From an uncultured Erysipelotrichaceae bacterium (lineage in GTDB: Bacteria > Bacillota_I > Bacilli_A > RFN20 > CAG-826): 46,013 nucleotides of DNA. A model generated the notes under the pieces. The model was not told where the DNA came from. It ran no database searches and saw only the letters and a program-made list of their open reading frames with translations. Below, one piece after another: positions 1-9,752 of the stretch (its first letter is position 1; each line of letters starts with the position of its first letter). The position numbers were made by a program, and so were the translations under genes. The stretch is taken from NCBI GenBank assembly GCA_900315885.1, contig ONAT01000010.1, forward strand, positions 1 through 46,013. The letters run 5' to 3'.

Positions 1-425
1 AATGTTTCTATATCGTTTCATTTGACCCTTTTTATTGCTTGTTTTTTTGTTTTATTCTTTTTTTCCCTTTATTTGTCGCATTTACTTGTTCCACTAACAT
101 TTTTGTTGCTCTTTGTTTAATAGCTTAAATACTGTTTTTGTTATAATCAAACATTTATACAATAAAAATGGAGTCGTTCGGCTATATAGTCTTTCAATAT
201 GCCTATCTCCGTGATTCACTTGTGAAATCGGCTAATAGTTATCAAACACAAATTTTAATAAAAATAAAGTTTAAATTACGCAATTTTCATTAAGTTTCAA
301 CTATAAAAAATAACACTTTCTTTACTAAATAAACGATTTTCTTTGACAACCTTTCTATAAGTAATTATGAATAGAGCAATATTTATTGCTAATACATAAT
401 TTGCAAATTAGAAAGAAATTTTTAT
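1..425. other. Intergenic region, possible structured segment
   Basis: No convincing gene. Positions 168-240 are less AT-rich than their surroundings and contain short complementary arms (GGAG at 170-173 with CTCC near 207-210). A 41-codon open frame (168-293, plus strand) runs through it, but it has no ribosome binding site and I do not call it. A plausible promoter for the next gene lies at 343-371 (TTGACA, 17-base spacer, TATGAA). Confidence 0.4.
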
Positions 426-905
426 ATGTTTGGTAAAAAGAAGAAAAAAGCATTAACTAAGCAGGAGCGAAGAATTGCTTCATCTGTTAATACAAAACCT
501 AAAAAATCATTTAAACAAAATAAAGTAAATAAAACTAAGGTTAATGATTCTAAAAATAAAACTAATTATTTTGAAAAACCTATACAAGGATTTTATGTTG
601 ATAAAGTGGCAACAAGCCCTAATAACAAAAAGCAACATATTTCATGGCAAATTAGTGCCGATGATAAAACTTGGACACGTATAGGACCATTGACACATAA
701 AAATAGTAAAGGTCAAAGATATTTTAAATTACGAGCCAATCATAATCCATTAGATTCTGAGCCATCATATTTGCGCAAGTATGTTCTTTCAAGTCCTTTA
801 GGTACTCGTGGAAAATATATGTCAAATTATAAATTATCTAATGATGATTACAATAACGTTATAGATTATATAAATCGTAAACAAAATAATAAAAAAAATA
901 CATAG
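426..905 (+). CDS. Basic protein of unknown function
   Basis: A 159-residue protein not recognised from any family. The first 50 residues are very lysine-rich and probably disordered. The rest (from about residue 52) alternates short beta-like segments and ends in a helical stretch with Asp/Asn repeats, so it may be a small folded domain with a basic tail, perhaps binding nucleic acid. There is no signal peptide and no membrane segment. It is preceded by a candidate promoter (343-371) and only a weak Shine-Dalgarno (AGAAAG). It stands alone between a structured leader and a possible structured RNA, and converges on the GH84 gene. Size and composition resemble small orphan genes carried by mobile elements, but no integrase is adjacent, so that is only a guess. 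Confidence 0.6.
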   Translation: MFGKKKKKALTKQERRIASSVNTKPKKSFKQNKVNKTKVNDSKNKTNYFEKPIQGFYVDKVATSPNNKKQHISWQISADDKTWTRIGPLTHKNSKGQRYFKLRANHNPLDSEPSYLRKYVLSSPLGTRGKYMSNYKLSNDDYNNVIDYINRKQNNKKNT

Positions 906-932
906 TTTAATCAGAGCTATGTAATAAAAACA

Positions 933-996
933 AGTCGGTGTAAGTCTCCTTTTGAGAGTCTTGTCCGTTTCCGTGGAAAACGTTAGCACCAACTAT
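933..996 (+). ncRNA. Candidate three-way-junction RNA
   Basis: Just after the 159-residue gene is a segment richer in GC than its surroundings. An outer helix can form between GTCGGTGTAA and TTAGCACCAAC (one bulge, one mismatch). It encloses two hairpins, CTC/GAG and CGTTTCC/GGAAAACG. No uridine run follows, so it is not a simple terminator. It matches no riboswitch class I know. Strand is assigned from the upstream gene only. Confidence 0.3.
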
Positions 997-1084
997 CAAT
1001 TAATATATCAAAATCAAATAATAAGTCAAGAATGAATAGTCTTTGTCTCAAATGTTGAGATAAATGATATTGAATTTAATACGA

Positions 1085-1117
1085 ATAAAAAGAGAATCAA
1101 TGTTTCATGATTCTCTT
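1085..1117 (-). terminator. Rho-independent terminator of the glycan operon
   Basis: Nine-base perfect stem (1091-1099 with 1108-1116), eight-base loop, followed on the minus strand by a T run. It lies 8 bases past the GH84 stop and probably ends the 21-kb operon. Confidence 0.85.
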
Positions 1118-1124
1118 TACCTAA

Positions 1125-3851
1125 TTATTCAATTACAAGTTCACGGATACAAATGCCCGCAACATTTTCAATATTAGATACAATCTTAACATATCTTGCT
1201 TTGACATTTTGATTAGTTAAATCAATAACTATTTCATCTTGTGAAAGATAATTTTCTTCGCCAACTCTAGTATAATTTGTGCCCTCTTCTGATACATAAA
1301 TTGAACAGTTTTCGAATAAGTCTCCTGGATGTTCACTACTATTTTGGTAAAGTTTAATCTTATTAACATCTTTTACTTTACGCATATCTAATAAGACATA
1401 TGCACCAGTTTTACATTTCCAGTCGAACCAAACGTATGTTGATAAATCATTATCAAGCATTAAGTTTAAATCGCTATGTGCAGCATTACCAAATCCATTT
1501 GGGAATCCATCAAAAGTAACCGTAGGTTCATCTTCTGCAAGAGTATTATAAGCAACTTCTTTAATAGAAACCCATGTTTGAGTATCAGTGTTCTTTAACA
1601 TGATAAATCTTGCTTTAACTGGATTATCACGTAAATCCAATAATGTTTCAGCACCCTTTAAACTACCAACAAGAGTGTAGTTTTTAGCATCTAAAGATGT
1701 ATAAACATTACCAACCATGTAGTCTGTTGGACCATTCGCATTACCAAAGAGAACTTTAATATCGTGAATGTCTTCAACTTCTTCTAAATCAATTCTTACA
1801 TATGCATCTTTTGCTGGATTAGATCCAAACCAGCAATATGTTGATTCATCACCATCTATAATATTATCTAAAGTTCCTGAATAAATGCTATCAAAGCCTT
1901 CATAAACAACCCCCGTTGGAAGTCCTAATTTGATTTTAACTTCATCATTCGCAGACTGTTTAATCTTTTGCATGAATGGTTTTAAGACTTTTACACCAAA
2001 GTCTGCATATTTGTAATCAACATTATAAGTAATTACATTTAAAACTGGTTCTTTATGAAGTTTAGAAGCTTCTTCGTAATTGTTTGCCTTTTCAAGCATT
2101 GTTTTCAATTCTTCATTTGAGTAAGAATCAAAATCTTTTAAAATACTCAGATAATTAATCATTGCATTACCAGCATCTTTTAATGCTTCTACCCATGGTA
2201 ACATTGATTCCACTAATTTTCTATTACTCGCATTATTAATAAAATCATTTGATTTAGACACTAATGCTTCAAAATATTCAATAAGATATTGATAACGAGC
2301 ATTGACATTTGCGTTATTAATCTTTGCTTGTTCTAAGTTATTAATTAATAATGCTAAGCTCTCTGATTCTTCAAAATATTTACCTTCATAAAGATTTGCG
2401 TTTGTTAAATGTGAAGAAATAAATTTAAATGAGTCGTAAACTGTTTCTTCAATATATTTAAATGATGCTTCATAACTCTTATCCATATCAAATTCACGAG
2501 GATTCCAAGCATAATCACAAATTGCCACTATTGATAATTTTGATGGTTCTGCTTGTTGCATTGGGTTAGTAACGATACCTTCAAATGCAGGTTCATCTTC
2601 ATAATTAATATTTAATACTTCGCCTTTACCCATAAGTAAGTTAGTAGGTAAATAGTCATTAACTGGCCAGTTTAACCAGAAAAATGGTTTCTTATTTGTT
2701 AGAGATTTAAATTCTGTGAAACGACCTGTTTCCATAGAGGAACAAACATCATCACCTGTCCACATAATGTGAATTGATTCATCTAAGCCATTCATCAATG
2801 TGGAATAATATTGATTTAAATCTACTCTCAAACGGGTTTCAGCTCTGTAACAATAAGCGCTAGGGACAAAAACTAAGTCTTTGCAACCTTCTTTTGTTTT
2901 TAAATAATCCGCTAAATCATTAAGGAGTTGACGGTGGAGTGAACCATCTTTAAGCAAACCTGTTTCAACTGCGACGTCATCCGCGGATACGACAAATTGT
3001 CTTACTCCTGCGCCATATATTTGATCAAATTTTGCTTTAATAACACTCAAACTATCATTGTAGTTACTAGAAGTAATGGCTTGTGATAAGAATGGGTGAA
3101 TTGCCCAAGCAAGACGTGTTTTAGTCTCTAAGCCAACTTGAATTTGTTCTTTTAATATTTCAAGGTCATTTTCAGTATATAATCCACGCCAATTTGAACT
3201 ATGATATGCATCATCTTTTGGTGCATAAATATAAATGTTTGACTTGAATTTTGAACCAAAACGCATTAATTCTTTTCTTTCTTCGCTTGTCCAAGGGATA
3301 CCATAATATCCTTCGATAAATCCACGATATAAAGAAGCTGAATAATCTTTAATTGTTAAAGATCTAATTGAACTAGTCGTTTGCTCAAAAATCATATCTA
3401 AAGTTGATAAGCCATAGAAGACACTATCAGAGTCTTTACCTAAAACAATAATTTTGTCTGTGGTAATTTTTAAATAATAGGAATCAATATGTGTGTTTAT
3501 AAAACTAACATCTTCTGTGACATAGTTATCAACAACTTCTTTGCTACCATAAATTCCTAGCATTAAATTTGTGCGGGAATCAACAATAGAATTAGTAATT
3601 GAAGTTTTAATGTTTTTAGTCGATAAAACATCAATTGCTTTAGTTTTGGTATATTCATCAATACCATCTTCGTAAATTACATTAAATTTTTTGTTTAAAT
3701 CTAATCTTGTCGATTCATAAGAAATGCTTTGTACTGTTGGATAAATATCATATTTTTCTTCAGATGTATCGGCATTAACATTCTTTAAGTTTCCACTTAA
3801 ACCAACGGTTAAGCCCATCATCACTAATGATAATACTTTAATCTTTTTCAT
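1125..3851 (-). CDS. Secreted GH84 beta-N-acetylglucosaminidase with two CBM32-like domains
   Basis: Hydrolyses terminal beta-linked GlcNAc (family activity: O-GlcNAcase/NagJ/hyaluronidase type, substrate-assisted mechanism). An N-terminal signal peptide is followed by a GH20/84-type beta domain and the GH84 barrel. The signature RGFIEGYYGIPW starts near residue 176, and the catalytic Asp pair is in VSADDV. Two F5/8-type C (CBM32-like) domains follow at roughly residues 660-780 and 790-908, each with a W-x-D/W-F patch. No sortase motif or C-terminal anchor is visible. ATG at 3851 is preferred over GTG at 3860 because AGAGGTG sits 6 bases upstream of it. Last gene of the operon, 12 bases after the LRR lipoprotein. 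The exact glycan (mucin, hyaluronan fragments, chitin oligomers) cannot be told from sequence. Confidence 0.93.
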   Translation of the reverse strand: MKKIKVLSLVMMGLTVGLSGNLKNVNADTSEEKYDIYPTVQSISYESTRLDLNKKFNVIYEDGIDEYTKTKAIDVLSTKNIKTSITNSIVDSRTNLMLGIYGSKEVVDNYVTEDVSFINTHIDSYYLKITTDKIIVLGKDSDSVFYGLSTLDMIFEQTTSSIRSLTIKDYSASLYRGFIEGYYGIPWTSEERKELMRFGSKFKSNIYIYAPKDDAYHSSNWRGLYTENDLEILKEQIQVGLETKTRLAWAIHPFLSQAITSSNYNDSLSVIKAKFDQIYGAGVRQFVVSADDVAVETGLLKDGSLHRQLLNDLADYLKTKEGCKDLVFVPSAYCYRAETRLRVDLNQYYSTLMNGLDESIHIMWTGDDVCSSMETGRFTEFKSLTNKKPFFWLNWPVNDYLPTNLLMGKGEVLNINYEDEPAFEGIVTNPMQQAEPSKLSIVAICDYAWNPREFDMDKSYEASFKYIEETVYDSFKFISSHLTNANLYEGKYFEESESLALLINNLEQAKINNANVNARYQYLIEYFEALVSKSNDFINNASNRKLVESMLPWVEALKDAGNAMINYLSILKDFDSYSNEELKTMLEKANNYEEASKLHKEPVLNVITYNVDYKYADFGVKVLKPFMQKIKQSANDEVKIKLGLPTGVVYEGFDSIYSGTLDNIIDGDESTYCWFGSNPAKDAYVRIDLEEVEDIHDIKVLFGNANGPTDYMVGNVYTSLDAKNYTLVGSLKGAETLLDLRDNPVKARFIMLKNTDTQTWVSIKEVAYNTLAEDEPTVTFDGFPNGFGNAAHSDLNLMLDNDLSTYVWFDWKCKTGAYVLLDMRKVKDVNKIKLYQNSSEHPGDLFENCSIYVSEEGTNYTRVGEENYLSQDEIVIDLTNQNVKARYVKIVSNIENVAGICIRELVIE

Positions 3852-3863
3852 ACGTTTCACCTC

Positions 3864-5333
3864 TTATTTCATGATAATCGCATAGCTCACATTATCTAAT
3901 GTGTCATTTTGCGCTTGAACATCTACTTGTTCAAAGTTTTCTTCTTTGCCTAAATACCATATTGTTTCAATCTCTAAATCGTAAAATGCACCCGTTTTAA
4001 CTATCTTTAAAGATTTTGGTAAAACTAATTCTGAAATTTTAATATTTTGTTCTTCGCTTGCATTACTAAACATTAAATTACTTGGAATTGTAGTTACACC
4101 TTCTAAGAAAGCGACTTGTAATTTAGAGTTCTTAGCAACATTAGCAAAGACATTATTTCCGTATTTTAAATCACTAATTTTTGAAGAATCTATATATAAT
4201 TTTTCTAAGTTTGTAGCATTAGAAAATGCATAATCTTCTAGTGTTACTAATTCCTTATTTAAATAAATAGATTTCAAATTTGTGTTATCCATAAATGCTT
4301 TTAAGCCAATAGATTTTAACATCGTTGGAGCATAGAATTGTCTAAGTGCTTGGCAAGATGAGAATGCTTCTTCCTTAATGCTTGTGACATTATCAGAAAG
4401 TAAAGCAATTTCTAAATTGGTGCACTTTTTAAATGTAAAATCATTAATAACTGTCACTTGAGTATTACGTAAATCGACATCACTTAAGTTATAGTTATAC
4501 GCAAATGCACCTTCGCCAATAGTTTTTAAATTAGCGCTTGTTTTAACATGACTTAACTTAGAAAAAGCAAATGCGTAATCTCCAACATTTTCTACATTTT
4601 GTAAATCTATTTCTGTAATTGCACTTTCATAGAAAGCATATTTACCAATAGATTTAACCGTACTTGGTAAGGAAATTGATGTTAAATTGCTTAATTTATA
4701 AAATGCATAATCTCCAATACTTTCAACCACGGAATCAGTTGCAAAATAAACATTATTTACAACACATGTCACACTAGGATCAGTAGCTAATGGGAAGAAC
4801 AAACGACTTGGGACACTTTTAACATGCTTACCAAAATAAATATCAATGCTTTGGTCAGCATCAGCTTTATAAAATACCCAGTTTTTGGCATTTAATTCTT
4901 CAATTTCTACTGCGTCATAATAAACAGTTTTTAAAGCACTACTATTAAATGCTCCTGCACCAATTTTCGTAATACTTGAAGGAATTGCTACACTTATAAG
5001 CCAGTTTTTATACGCAAATGCTTCACTAGCAATCTCTTTAACTGGCAAATTGTTATATTCACTTGGAATTACAAGGTTTGGAGTATTTAAATGTCTATCA
5101 TTATCTGAAACAATATAATAAGTTCCATCTTCACTTAAATCGAAAGTTAAAAGATTGGCATCAGTAGGAGTTAAATCTCCTTGATAGTCTTTAAAATTTG
5201 CCTTTTGAAATTCATGAGTGCTTGGAGTCTCTTGATTAATTTTACCATTAAACTCATAAACTGAAGTCTCTACTTTTTTGTTACAACCCACTAGTAAAAA
5301 AGGTAATAATATCAACAGGTAACTTTTTTTCAT
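3864..5333 (-). CDS. Leucine-rich-repeat (BspA/LRR_5-like) surface lipoprotein
   Basis: A 489-residue lipoprotein: hydrophobic signal with lipobox LVGC (Cys16), then a short linker and tandem LRR_5 repeats of about 23 residues. Repeat units such as SIGDYAFYKLSNLTSISLP and TIGEGAFAYNYNLSDVDL recur from about residue 90 to 470. BspA-like LRR proteins of gut and oral bacteria bind host or matrix proteins or other cells. There is no enzymatic motif. Its start overlaps the nagA stop by 4 bases, so translation is probably coupled. Being inside the glycan operon suggests a role in adhering to the glycan-bearing surface (inference). Confidence 0.88.
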   Translation of the reverse strand: MKKSYLLILLPFLLVGCNKKVETSVYEFNGKINQETPSTHEFQKANFKDYQGDLTPTDANLLTFDLSEDGTYYIVSDNDRHLNTPNLVIPSEYNNLPVKEIASEAFAYKNWLISVAIPSSITKIGAGAFNSSALKTVYYDAVEIEELNAKNWVFYKADADQSIDIYFGKHVKSVPSRLFFPLATDPSVTCVVNNVYFATDSVVESIGDYAFYKLSNLTSISLPSTVKSIGKYAFYESAITEIDLQNVENVGDYAFAFSKLSHVKTSANLKTIGEGAFAYNYNLSDVDLRNTQVTVINDFTFKKCTNLEIALLSDNVTSIKEEAFSSCQALRQFYAPTMLKSIGLKAFMDNTNLKSIYLNKELVTLEDYAFSNATNLEKLYIDSSKISDLKYGNNVFANVAKNSKLQVAFLEGVTTIPSNLMFSNASEEQNIKISELVLPKSLKIVKTGAFYDLEIETIWYLGKEENFEQVDVQAQNDTLDNVSYAIIMK

Positions 5334-6484
5334 AGATTCTCTCCTTTTTTATAAACAAGTTTTCCTTTAACAAATGTTGCATAAACATTAAAATCTTTAT
5401 CTACAATTGTAAAATCCGCATCTTTTCCAAGTGCAATTGAACCTTTTTTATCAAAAATTCCTAAGTTAATTGCAGGATTTTTACTTGCCATATCAATGGC
5501 ATCTTCAAAAGAAATATTGAGTACTCTTTTAATATTGCGTATAGCTTCGTTCATATGTAAGACTGAACCAGCAAGAACACCATTTGCTAAAGTAGCTACG
5601 CCATCTTTAACAAATACTTTTTGTCCACCTAATTCATATTGTCCATTAGGTAAAAATCTTGCTTCCATTGAGTCAGTAATAAGAACAACATTATCTTTGC
5701 CTTTACACTTATATAAAAGTTTGATTGCGTCCGCACTTACATGATGTAAATCACATATTAATTCAGCTTTAACATTGTCATCTAAAAACACTTCACCAAC
5801 TACACCAACATCACGATGGTGGATGCCTTTCATAGCGTTATATGTGTGTGTTGCACATCTAACACCTCTTTTAAAAGCACATTTTGTTTCTTCAGAAGTT
5901 GCATTAGAATGTCCAATACTTGGGACAATATTTTCCGCTAACAAATAATTAATAAATTCTTCATCGGCGTGTTCAGGAGCAAAAGTAATCATTTTTACAT
6001 TATCGTTTGAAGCTTTGACGAACTTTTTCAAAATTTCAATATTTGGTTCGATAATGTTTATTGGATCTTGTGCCCCACAGAAAGTTTTACTAATAAATGG
6101 TCCTTCTAAATGGATTCCTAATATCGTGGCATATTCTTGCCTTTTTTTAATATAATCATTTATTGCTTCCACAGCTTTTAATATGTCTTCTTCAGACATA
6201 CTCATCGTAGTAGCAAGTAATGAAGTTGTGCCATCTTGCGCAACTGAACGAGCAATGTTTTTTACACTTTCAACTTTGCCATCCATAAAATCGCTACCAT
6301 TCGCACCATGAATATGTTCTTCAATAAATCCTGGAACAATAAAGAGATTTTCTGGTAACTTTTCTAAGTTTTCATTTTCTTCAAAAGAGGTAAAGACACC
6401 ATCTTTGAATTGAATGCTAGATTTAACAACTCCACGATTTTCAATATAAATATTGACGTTATTAAATCCTAAATATTTTTTCAT
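5330..6484 (-). CDS. nagA: N-acetylglucosamine-6-phosphate deacetylase
   Basis: Cytosolic amidohydrolase converting GlcNAc-6-phosphate to glucosamine-6-phosphate and acetate. It has 384 residues, normal for the family. Metal and substrate motifs are visible in order: EEHIHG (HxH-type), GIHLEGPF (metal Glu), GHSNAT (His), THTYNAM (His) and LITDSMEA (catalytic Asp). Start overlaps the nagB stop as ATGA, preceded by GGGAG, so coupled translation is likely. It feeds NagB directly and fits with the GH84 enzyme that releases GlcNAc. Confidence 0.97.
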   Translation of the reverse strand: MKKYLGFNNVNIYIENRGVVKSSIQFKDGVFTSFEENENLEKLPENLFIVPGFIEEHIHGANGSDFMDGKVESVKNIARSVAQDGTTSLLATTMSMSEEDILKAVEAINDYIKKRQEYATILGIHLEGPFISKTFCGAQDPINIIEPNIEILKKFVKASNDNVKMITFAPEHADEEFINYLLAENIVPSIGHSNATSEETKCAFKRGVRCATHTYNAMKGIHHRDVGVVGEVFLDDNVKAELICDLHHVSADAIKLLYKCKGKDNVVLITDSMEARFLPNGQYELGGQKVFVKDGVATLANGVLAGSVLHMNEAIRNIKRVLNISFEDAIDMASKNPAINLGIFDKKGSIALGKDADFTIVDKDFNVYATFVKGKLVYKKGENL

Positions 6485-7209
6485 TCATCTATCACTCCCT
6501 CTGCTGCATCTTTATCACAATAAATTTCAACATTTGGATGTAATTTTAAAACTGAAACTGGTAAAGTCTCATCAATACCATGTTCATCAAACAACGCCTT
6601 AATTGCGTGATTTTTATTCTTTCCTTTAGCAATTAAAATAATGCGCTTTGCTTGCATGATTGAACGTAAGCCCATGGTAATTGCTCTAGTAGGGACTTCT
6701 TCAATTGAACTAAAGAAACGAGAATTATCTTTAATTGTTGATTCTTTTAAATCTACAAGATGAATAAATGAATCAAAATCAGTTCCTGGTTCATTAAAAG
6801 CAATATGTCCGTTGCTTCCAATACCTAAAATTTGTAAATCAATTCCTCCCGCTTTTTTAATCTCGTTATCGTATGTTTTTAAACAATTTTCATAATTGAT
6901 ACCATCTGGCACATGAACATTATTTGGATTAATATCAATGTGATCAAATAAATTATGATGCATAAAGTAAAAATATGATTGATCATTATCATGTTTTAAT
7001 CCAACATATTCATCTAAATTGAAGGAACGAACATTTTTAAATGACACTTCTTTATTTTCATATTTTTTAACTAAATTTGCGTAAACTCCTAAAGGTGTGC
7101 TGCCTGTAGCAAGGCCTAAAACACAATTAGGTTTTTCTTTAATTAAAGTCACTATTTCGTTTGCGACTTCTTCATCTATTTTGTTGCTTTCTAATACTTT
7201 TAATTCCAT
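6481..7209 (-). CDS. nagB: Glucosamine-6-phosphate deaminase
   Basis: Converts glucosamine-6-phosphate to fructose-6-phosphate and ammonia, linking amino-sugar catabolism to glycolysis. It has 242 residues, the length of the short Gram-positive NagB type without the allosteric C-terminal extension of the E. coli enzyme. Signatures: LATGSTPLGVY, FNLDEYVGL (catalytic Asp) and GIGSNGHIAFNEPG (active-site His). It lies 12 bases after the phosphorylase gene and overlaps nagA by 4 bases. Confidence 0.97.
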   Translation of the reverse strand: MELKVLESNKIDEEVANEIVTLIKEKPNCVLGLATGSTPLGVYANLVKKYENKEVSFKNVRSFNLDEYVGLKHDNDQSYFYFMHHNLFDHIDINPNNVHVPDGINYENCLKTYDNEIKKAGGIDLQILGIGSNGHIAFNEPGTDFDSFIHLVDLKESTIKDNSRFFSSIEEVPTRAITMGLRSIMQAKRIILIAKGKNKNHAIKALFDEHGIDETLPVSVLKLHPNVEIYCDKDAAEGVIDE

Positions 7210-7221
7210 AAAATATACCTT

Positions 7222-9741
7222 CTAATCATTAATTTGAATGTAAATAACCTTGTTGTTTTTCAAGTCCTCTTCTTCAAATTCAAGAGTATTGTTTGTAACT
7301 TTTTTATCATTAACAGTAATTGTTCTTTGTTTTAAATTATTGTTTGCGTAATCAATTACGAATTTTGTGCCTTTAATAGTAATTTCACATTTTGCTTTCT
7401 TACTTGGAAAGTAATCTCTAATGTTAATTACTACTTTATCTAAGTTAACACTTATACCAAAAGCACCACGTACAAGTGTTTTAATAAGCGTATTTGCTGA
7501 ACCCGTATACCAATCGGACATCGATTCTCCATCCATGCCTTCTTCTAAGTTATAAGAATAAGAATTTGGCATAACAAACGATGAAGTTGTCAATATTTTA
7601 TGCGTAATTGGTAATAATTTTTCAATTTGTTCATAAGCAAATTTTGGTTCATCAAGCATAAATAATGACATGACACCAAATAAAGATCCATGAATATATG
7701 TTGCACCATTTTCCGCACAACCTTTAGGTAAATTAACGATACGACCTACGCCAGGCGCATCTTCTTTAAAATAAGGGTTAAATGTTCTTAAGCCATATTT
7801 TGAATCTAAATTTTTGTACGCTTTTAAGATATTTTCTTTATCTAAATAATTTCGTTTATATAAGCCTGAAATTACGTAGAACGCATTAGCAGTCAACGAA
7901 TCACGTGACTCACCATCACTATCTAAGAAACTACCAACATAATAGCTTTGATGGTCTCCCCATCCATGAACTATCTTTTTGTCGTTTCCTTTTTTAACAA
8001 TTGCGTATTCTTTTAAACCATTTGCTAAATCTTCTCTCACTGAGATATATTGTTTAACTAAATCTTCATGTTTTCCAATTTTAGTCAAGATTTCACGCAT
8101 TTGATCTAAGACTTGATAAAGTTGTAAACTTGCCATGACAGACACGCCATCGCCATATTCTTTGCCTTCATCTTTTGTAATACCTAAACCATCTAAAGCA
8201 TCGTTCCAATCACCATACATTGCACGTAAGCACTTGGTTTTTGGATCAATATGTGTAATTAAATAGTTAGTTACTCTTAAAATGTGCGCAAGAACATTAT
8301 CGCGAGTGGAAGATAAAACTACTCCACCTGGTACACGGTTATAATAACCAATAACTTCTTTTAAAATTGAATAATCATTGGTGAATGCTAAATAGTTATA
8401 AATTGTATTAATAATCCACACACCTTGGTCAATAAAATCACGCAAATCCATAGCTGGAGTTCCACCAACTGGAGGAATAGAATATTGACGTGGAGGATTA
8501 CCCGACTCATCAATAAAACTTAAAGTCTCTAAAATTTTTTTACGGCAATCACGTGGATTCCACATTAAAGCCGCCTCAACTTGTTGCATTACATCTCTTA
8601 CACCTAAGAACATTGCGCCAGAGTTTTTAGCTAATCCGCAATATTCTGTTTGATATAAGACATAATCTAAAAATGTATTTAACACATTAGTGTTAATTTT
8701 ATTATTATTCCAATTATCAAATGAAATCTTAAGCATTTTCTTGGCTTTTATATTGTTACTAGTGACCGCTTTTTTGATTAATTCATTTGTTTGAGCATAA
8801 CTATAAATATCTTGTTTTAAATTATTAAATTCCTCTAATTCGTGGGTAAAGCCTAATGAATAATGAACAATACATTCTTCGTGACCTTTTAAATGATAAT
8901 GTGACATGTCACCCATAATTGAAGTATCAGTGAAATGTGTAATTAATTTGCCTTCTTTAAAACTTCCGTTTATTAAAGATTCCGCATTAATTAATTGATT
9001 TTCTGTCTTACCAAAATAGTCTTTACGTGAAGTTGTGTTTTGGCATGAATATGGATCATTCTTGACAAATTCACGTTTAATTACACCAAAATTCAAAATG
9101 TGTACTTTACGATTGATATCTTCTGGGCATTCAAACGCAAATGTATCATTTTGATATGTACATTTCTTGAACCATTTGGTTTCAATGCATTCCCCGTTTG
9201 CGTATTTTAACAAGCAATTCATATAACTTGATAGATATACTTCTTTTTCTTTGCTTGTTTTGTTATAAGCATAAACATCAAAGCATACTTTTTTATCATC
9301 AGTTACAAATATTCTTGTCGCATAACGCATTAATTTTGTTTCCACTAAATAGTAGACATATTCTTTAGCGTATACACAGAATCTTTTGACATCACTTTCT
9401 AAAGGATTCTTTCCCTTACCAAGTAAGGAAATTGGAACGTATTTATCCTTAACTTTTTCACCAGCATAGAAAGCAAGATAAGGGTCTTTTCCTTCATCTG
9501 CCGGTAAAACTACATAAAATGTTGATTCATTAATGGAAATATATCCAGAAGAGTATGCCCATAAAGTAAAGCCATCTTTACCATAAGGAAAACGTGATAC
9601 ACCGTTTGAGCGGTCCATACACAATACTTTTTTATCATCCAAGAAATACGAATTTTCAATAATGTAATTTTCTTGTTTTCTTGCATTAATTTCTTTAAAG
9701 AGATGCTTAACTTCCTTGCTAATCTCTAAATACTTATTCAT
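7222..9741 (-). CDS. GH94-like oligosaccharide phosphorylase
   Basis: Large cytosolic inverting phosphorylase of about 839 residues, cleaving an imported beta-linked di- or oligosaccharide with phosphate to give a sugar 1-phosphate. It shows an N-terminal beta-sandwich region (roughly residues 1-290), then an (alpha/alpha)6 barrel with GDWNDALD, the expected general-acid Asp motif of GH94 and related GH149/GH161 enzymes, and a small C-terminal beta domain. No signal peptide. Start ATG at 9741 has GGGTG upstream; a GTG at 9753 is less likely. Specificity is open. With NagA/NagB and GH84 beside it, a chitobiose phosphorylase giving GlcNAc-1-phosphate is plausible; with GH16 glucanases, a beta-glucan phosphorylase giving glucose-1-phosphate is equally so. 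The neighbouring mutase would serve either. Confidence 0.8.
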   Translation of the reverse strand: MNKYLEISKEVKHLFKEINARKQENYIIENSYFLDDKKVLCMDRSNGVSRFPYGKDGFTLWAYSSGYISINESTFYVVLPADEGKDPYLAFYAGEKVKDKYVPISLLGKGKNPLESDVKRFCVYAKEYVYYLVETKLMRYATRIFVTDDKKVCFDVYAYNKTSKEKEVYLSSYMNCLLKYANGECIETKWFKKCTYQNDTFAFECPEDINRKVHILNFGVIKREFVKNDPYSCQNTTSRKDYFGKTENQLINAESLINGSFKEGKLITHFTDTSIMGDMSHYHLKGHEECIVHYSLGFTHELEEFNNLKQDIYSYAQTNELIKKAVTSNNIKAKKMLKISFDNWNNNKINTNVLNTFLDYVLYQTEYCGLAKNSGAMFLGVRDVMQQVEAALMWNPRDCRKKILETLSFIDESGNPPRQYSIPPVGGTPAMDLRDFIDQGVWIINTIYNYLAFTNDYSILKEVIGYYNRVPGGVVLSSTRDNVLAHILRVTNYLITHIDPKTKCLRAMYGDWNDALDGLGITKDEGKEYGDGVSVMASLQLYQVLDQMREILTKIGKHEDLVKQYISVREDLANGLKEYAIVKKGNDKKIVHGWGDHQSYYVGSFLDSDGESRDSLTANAFYVISGLYKRNYLDKENILKAYKNLDSKYGLRTFNPYFKEDAPGVGRIVNLPKGCAENGATYIHGSLFGVMSLFMLDEPKFAYEQIEKLLPITHKILTTSSFVMPNSYSYNLEEGMDGESMSDWYTGSANTLIKTLVRGAFGISVNLDKVVINIRDYFPSKKAKCEITIKGTKFVIDYANNNLKQRTITVNDKKVTNNTLEFEEEDLKNNKVIYIQIND

Positions 9742-9752
9742 ATTTTCACCCA

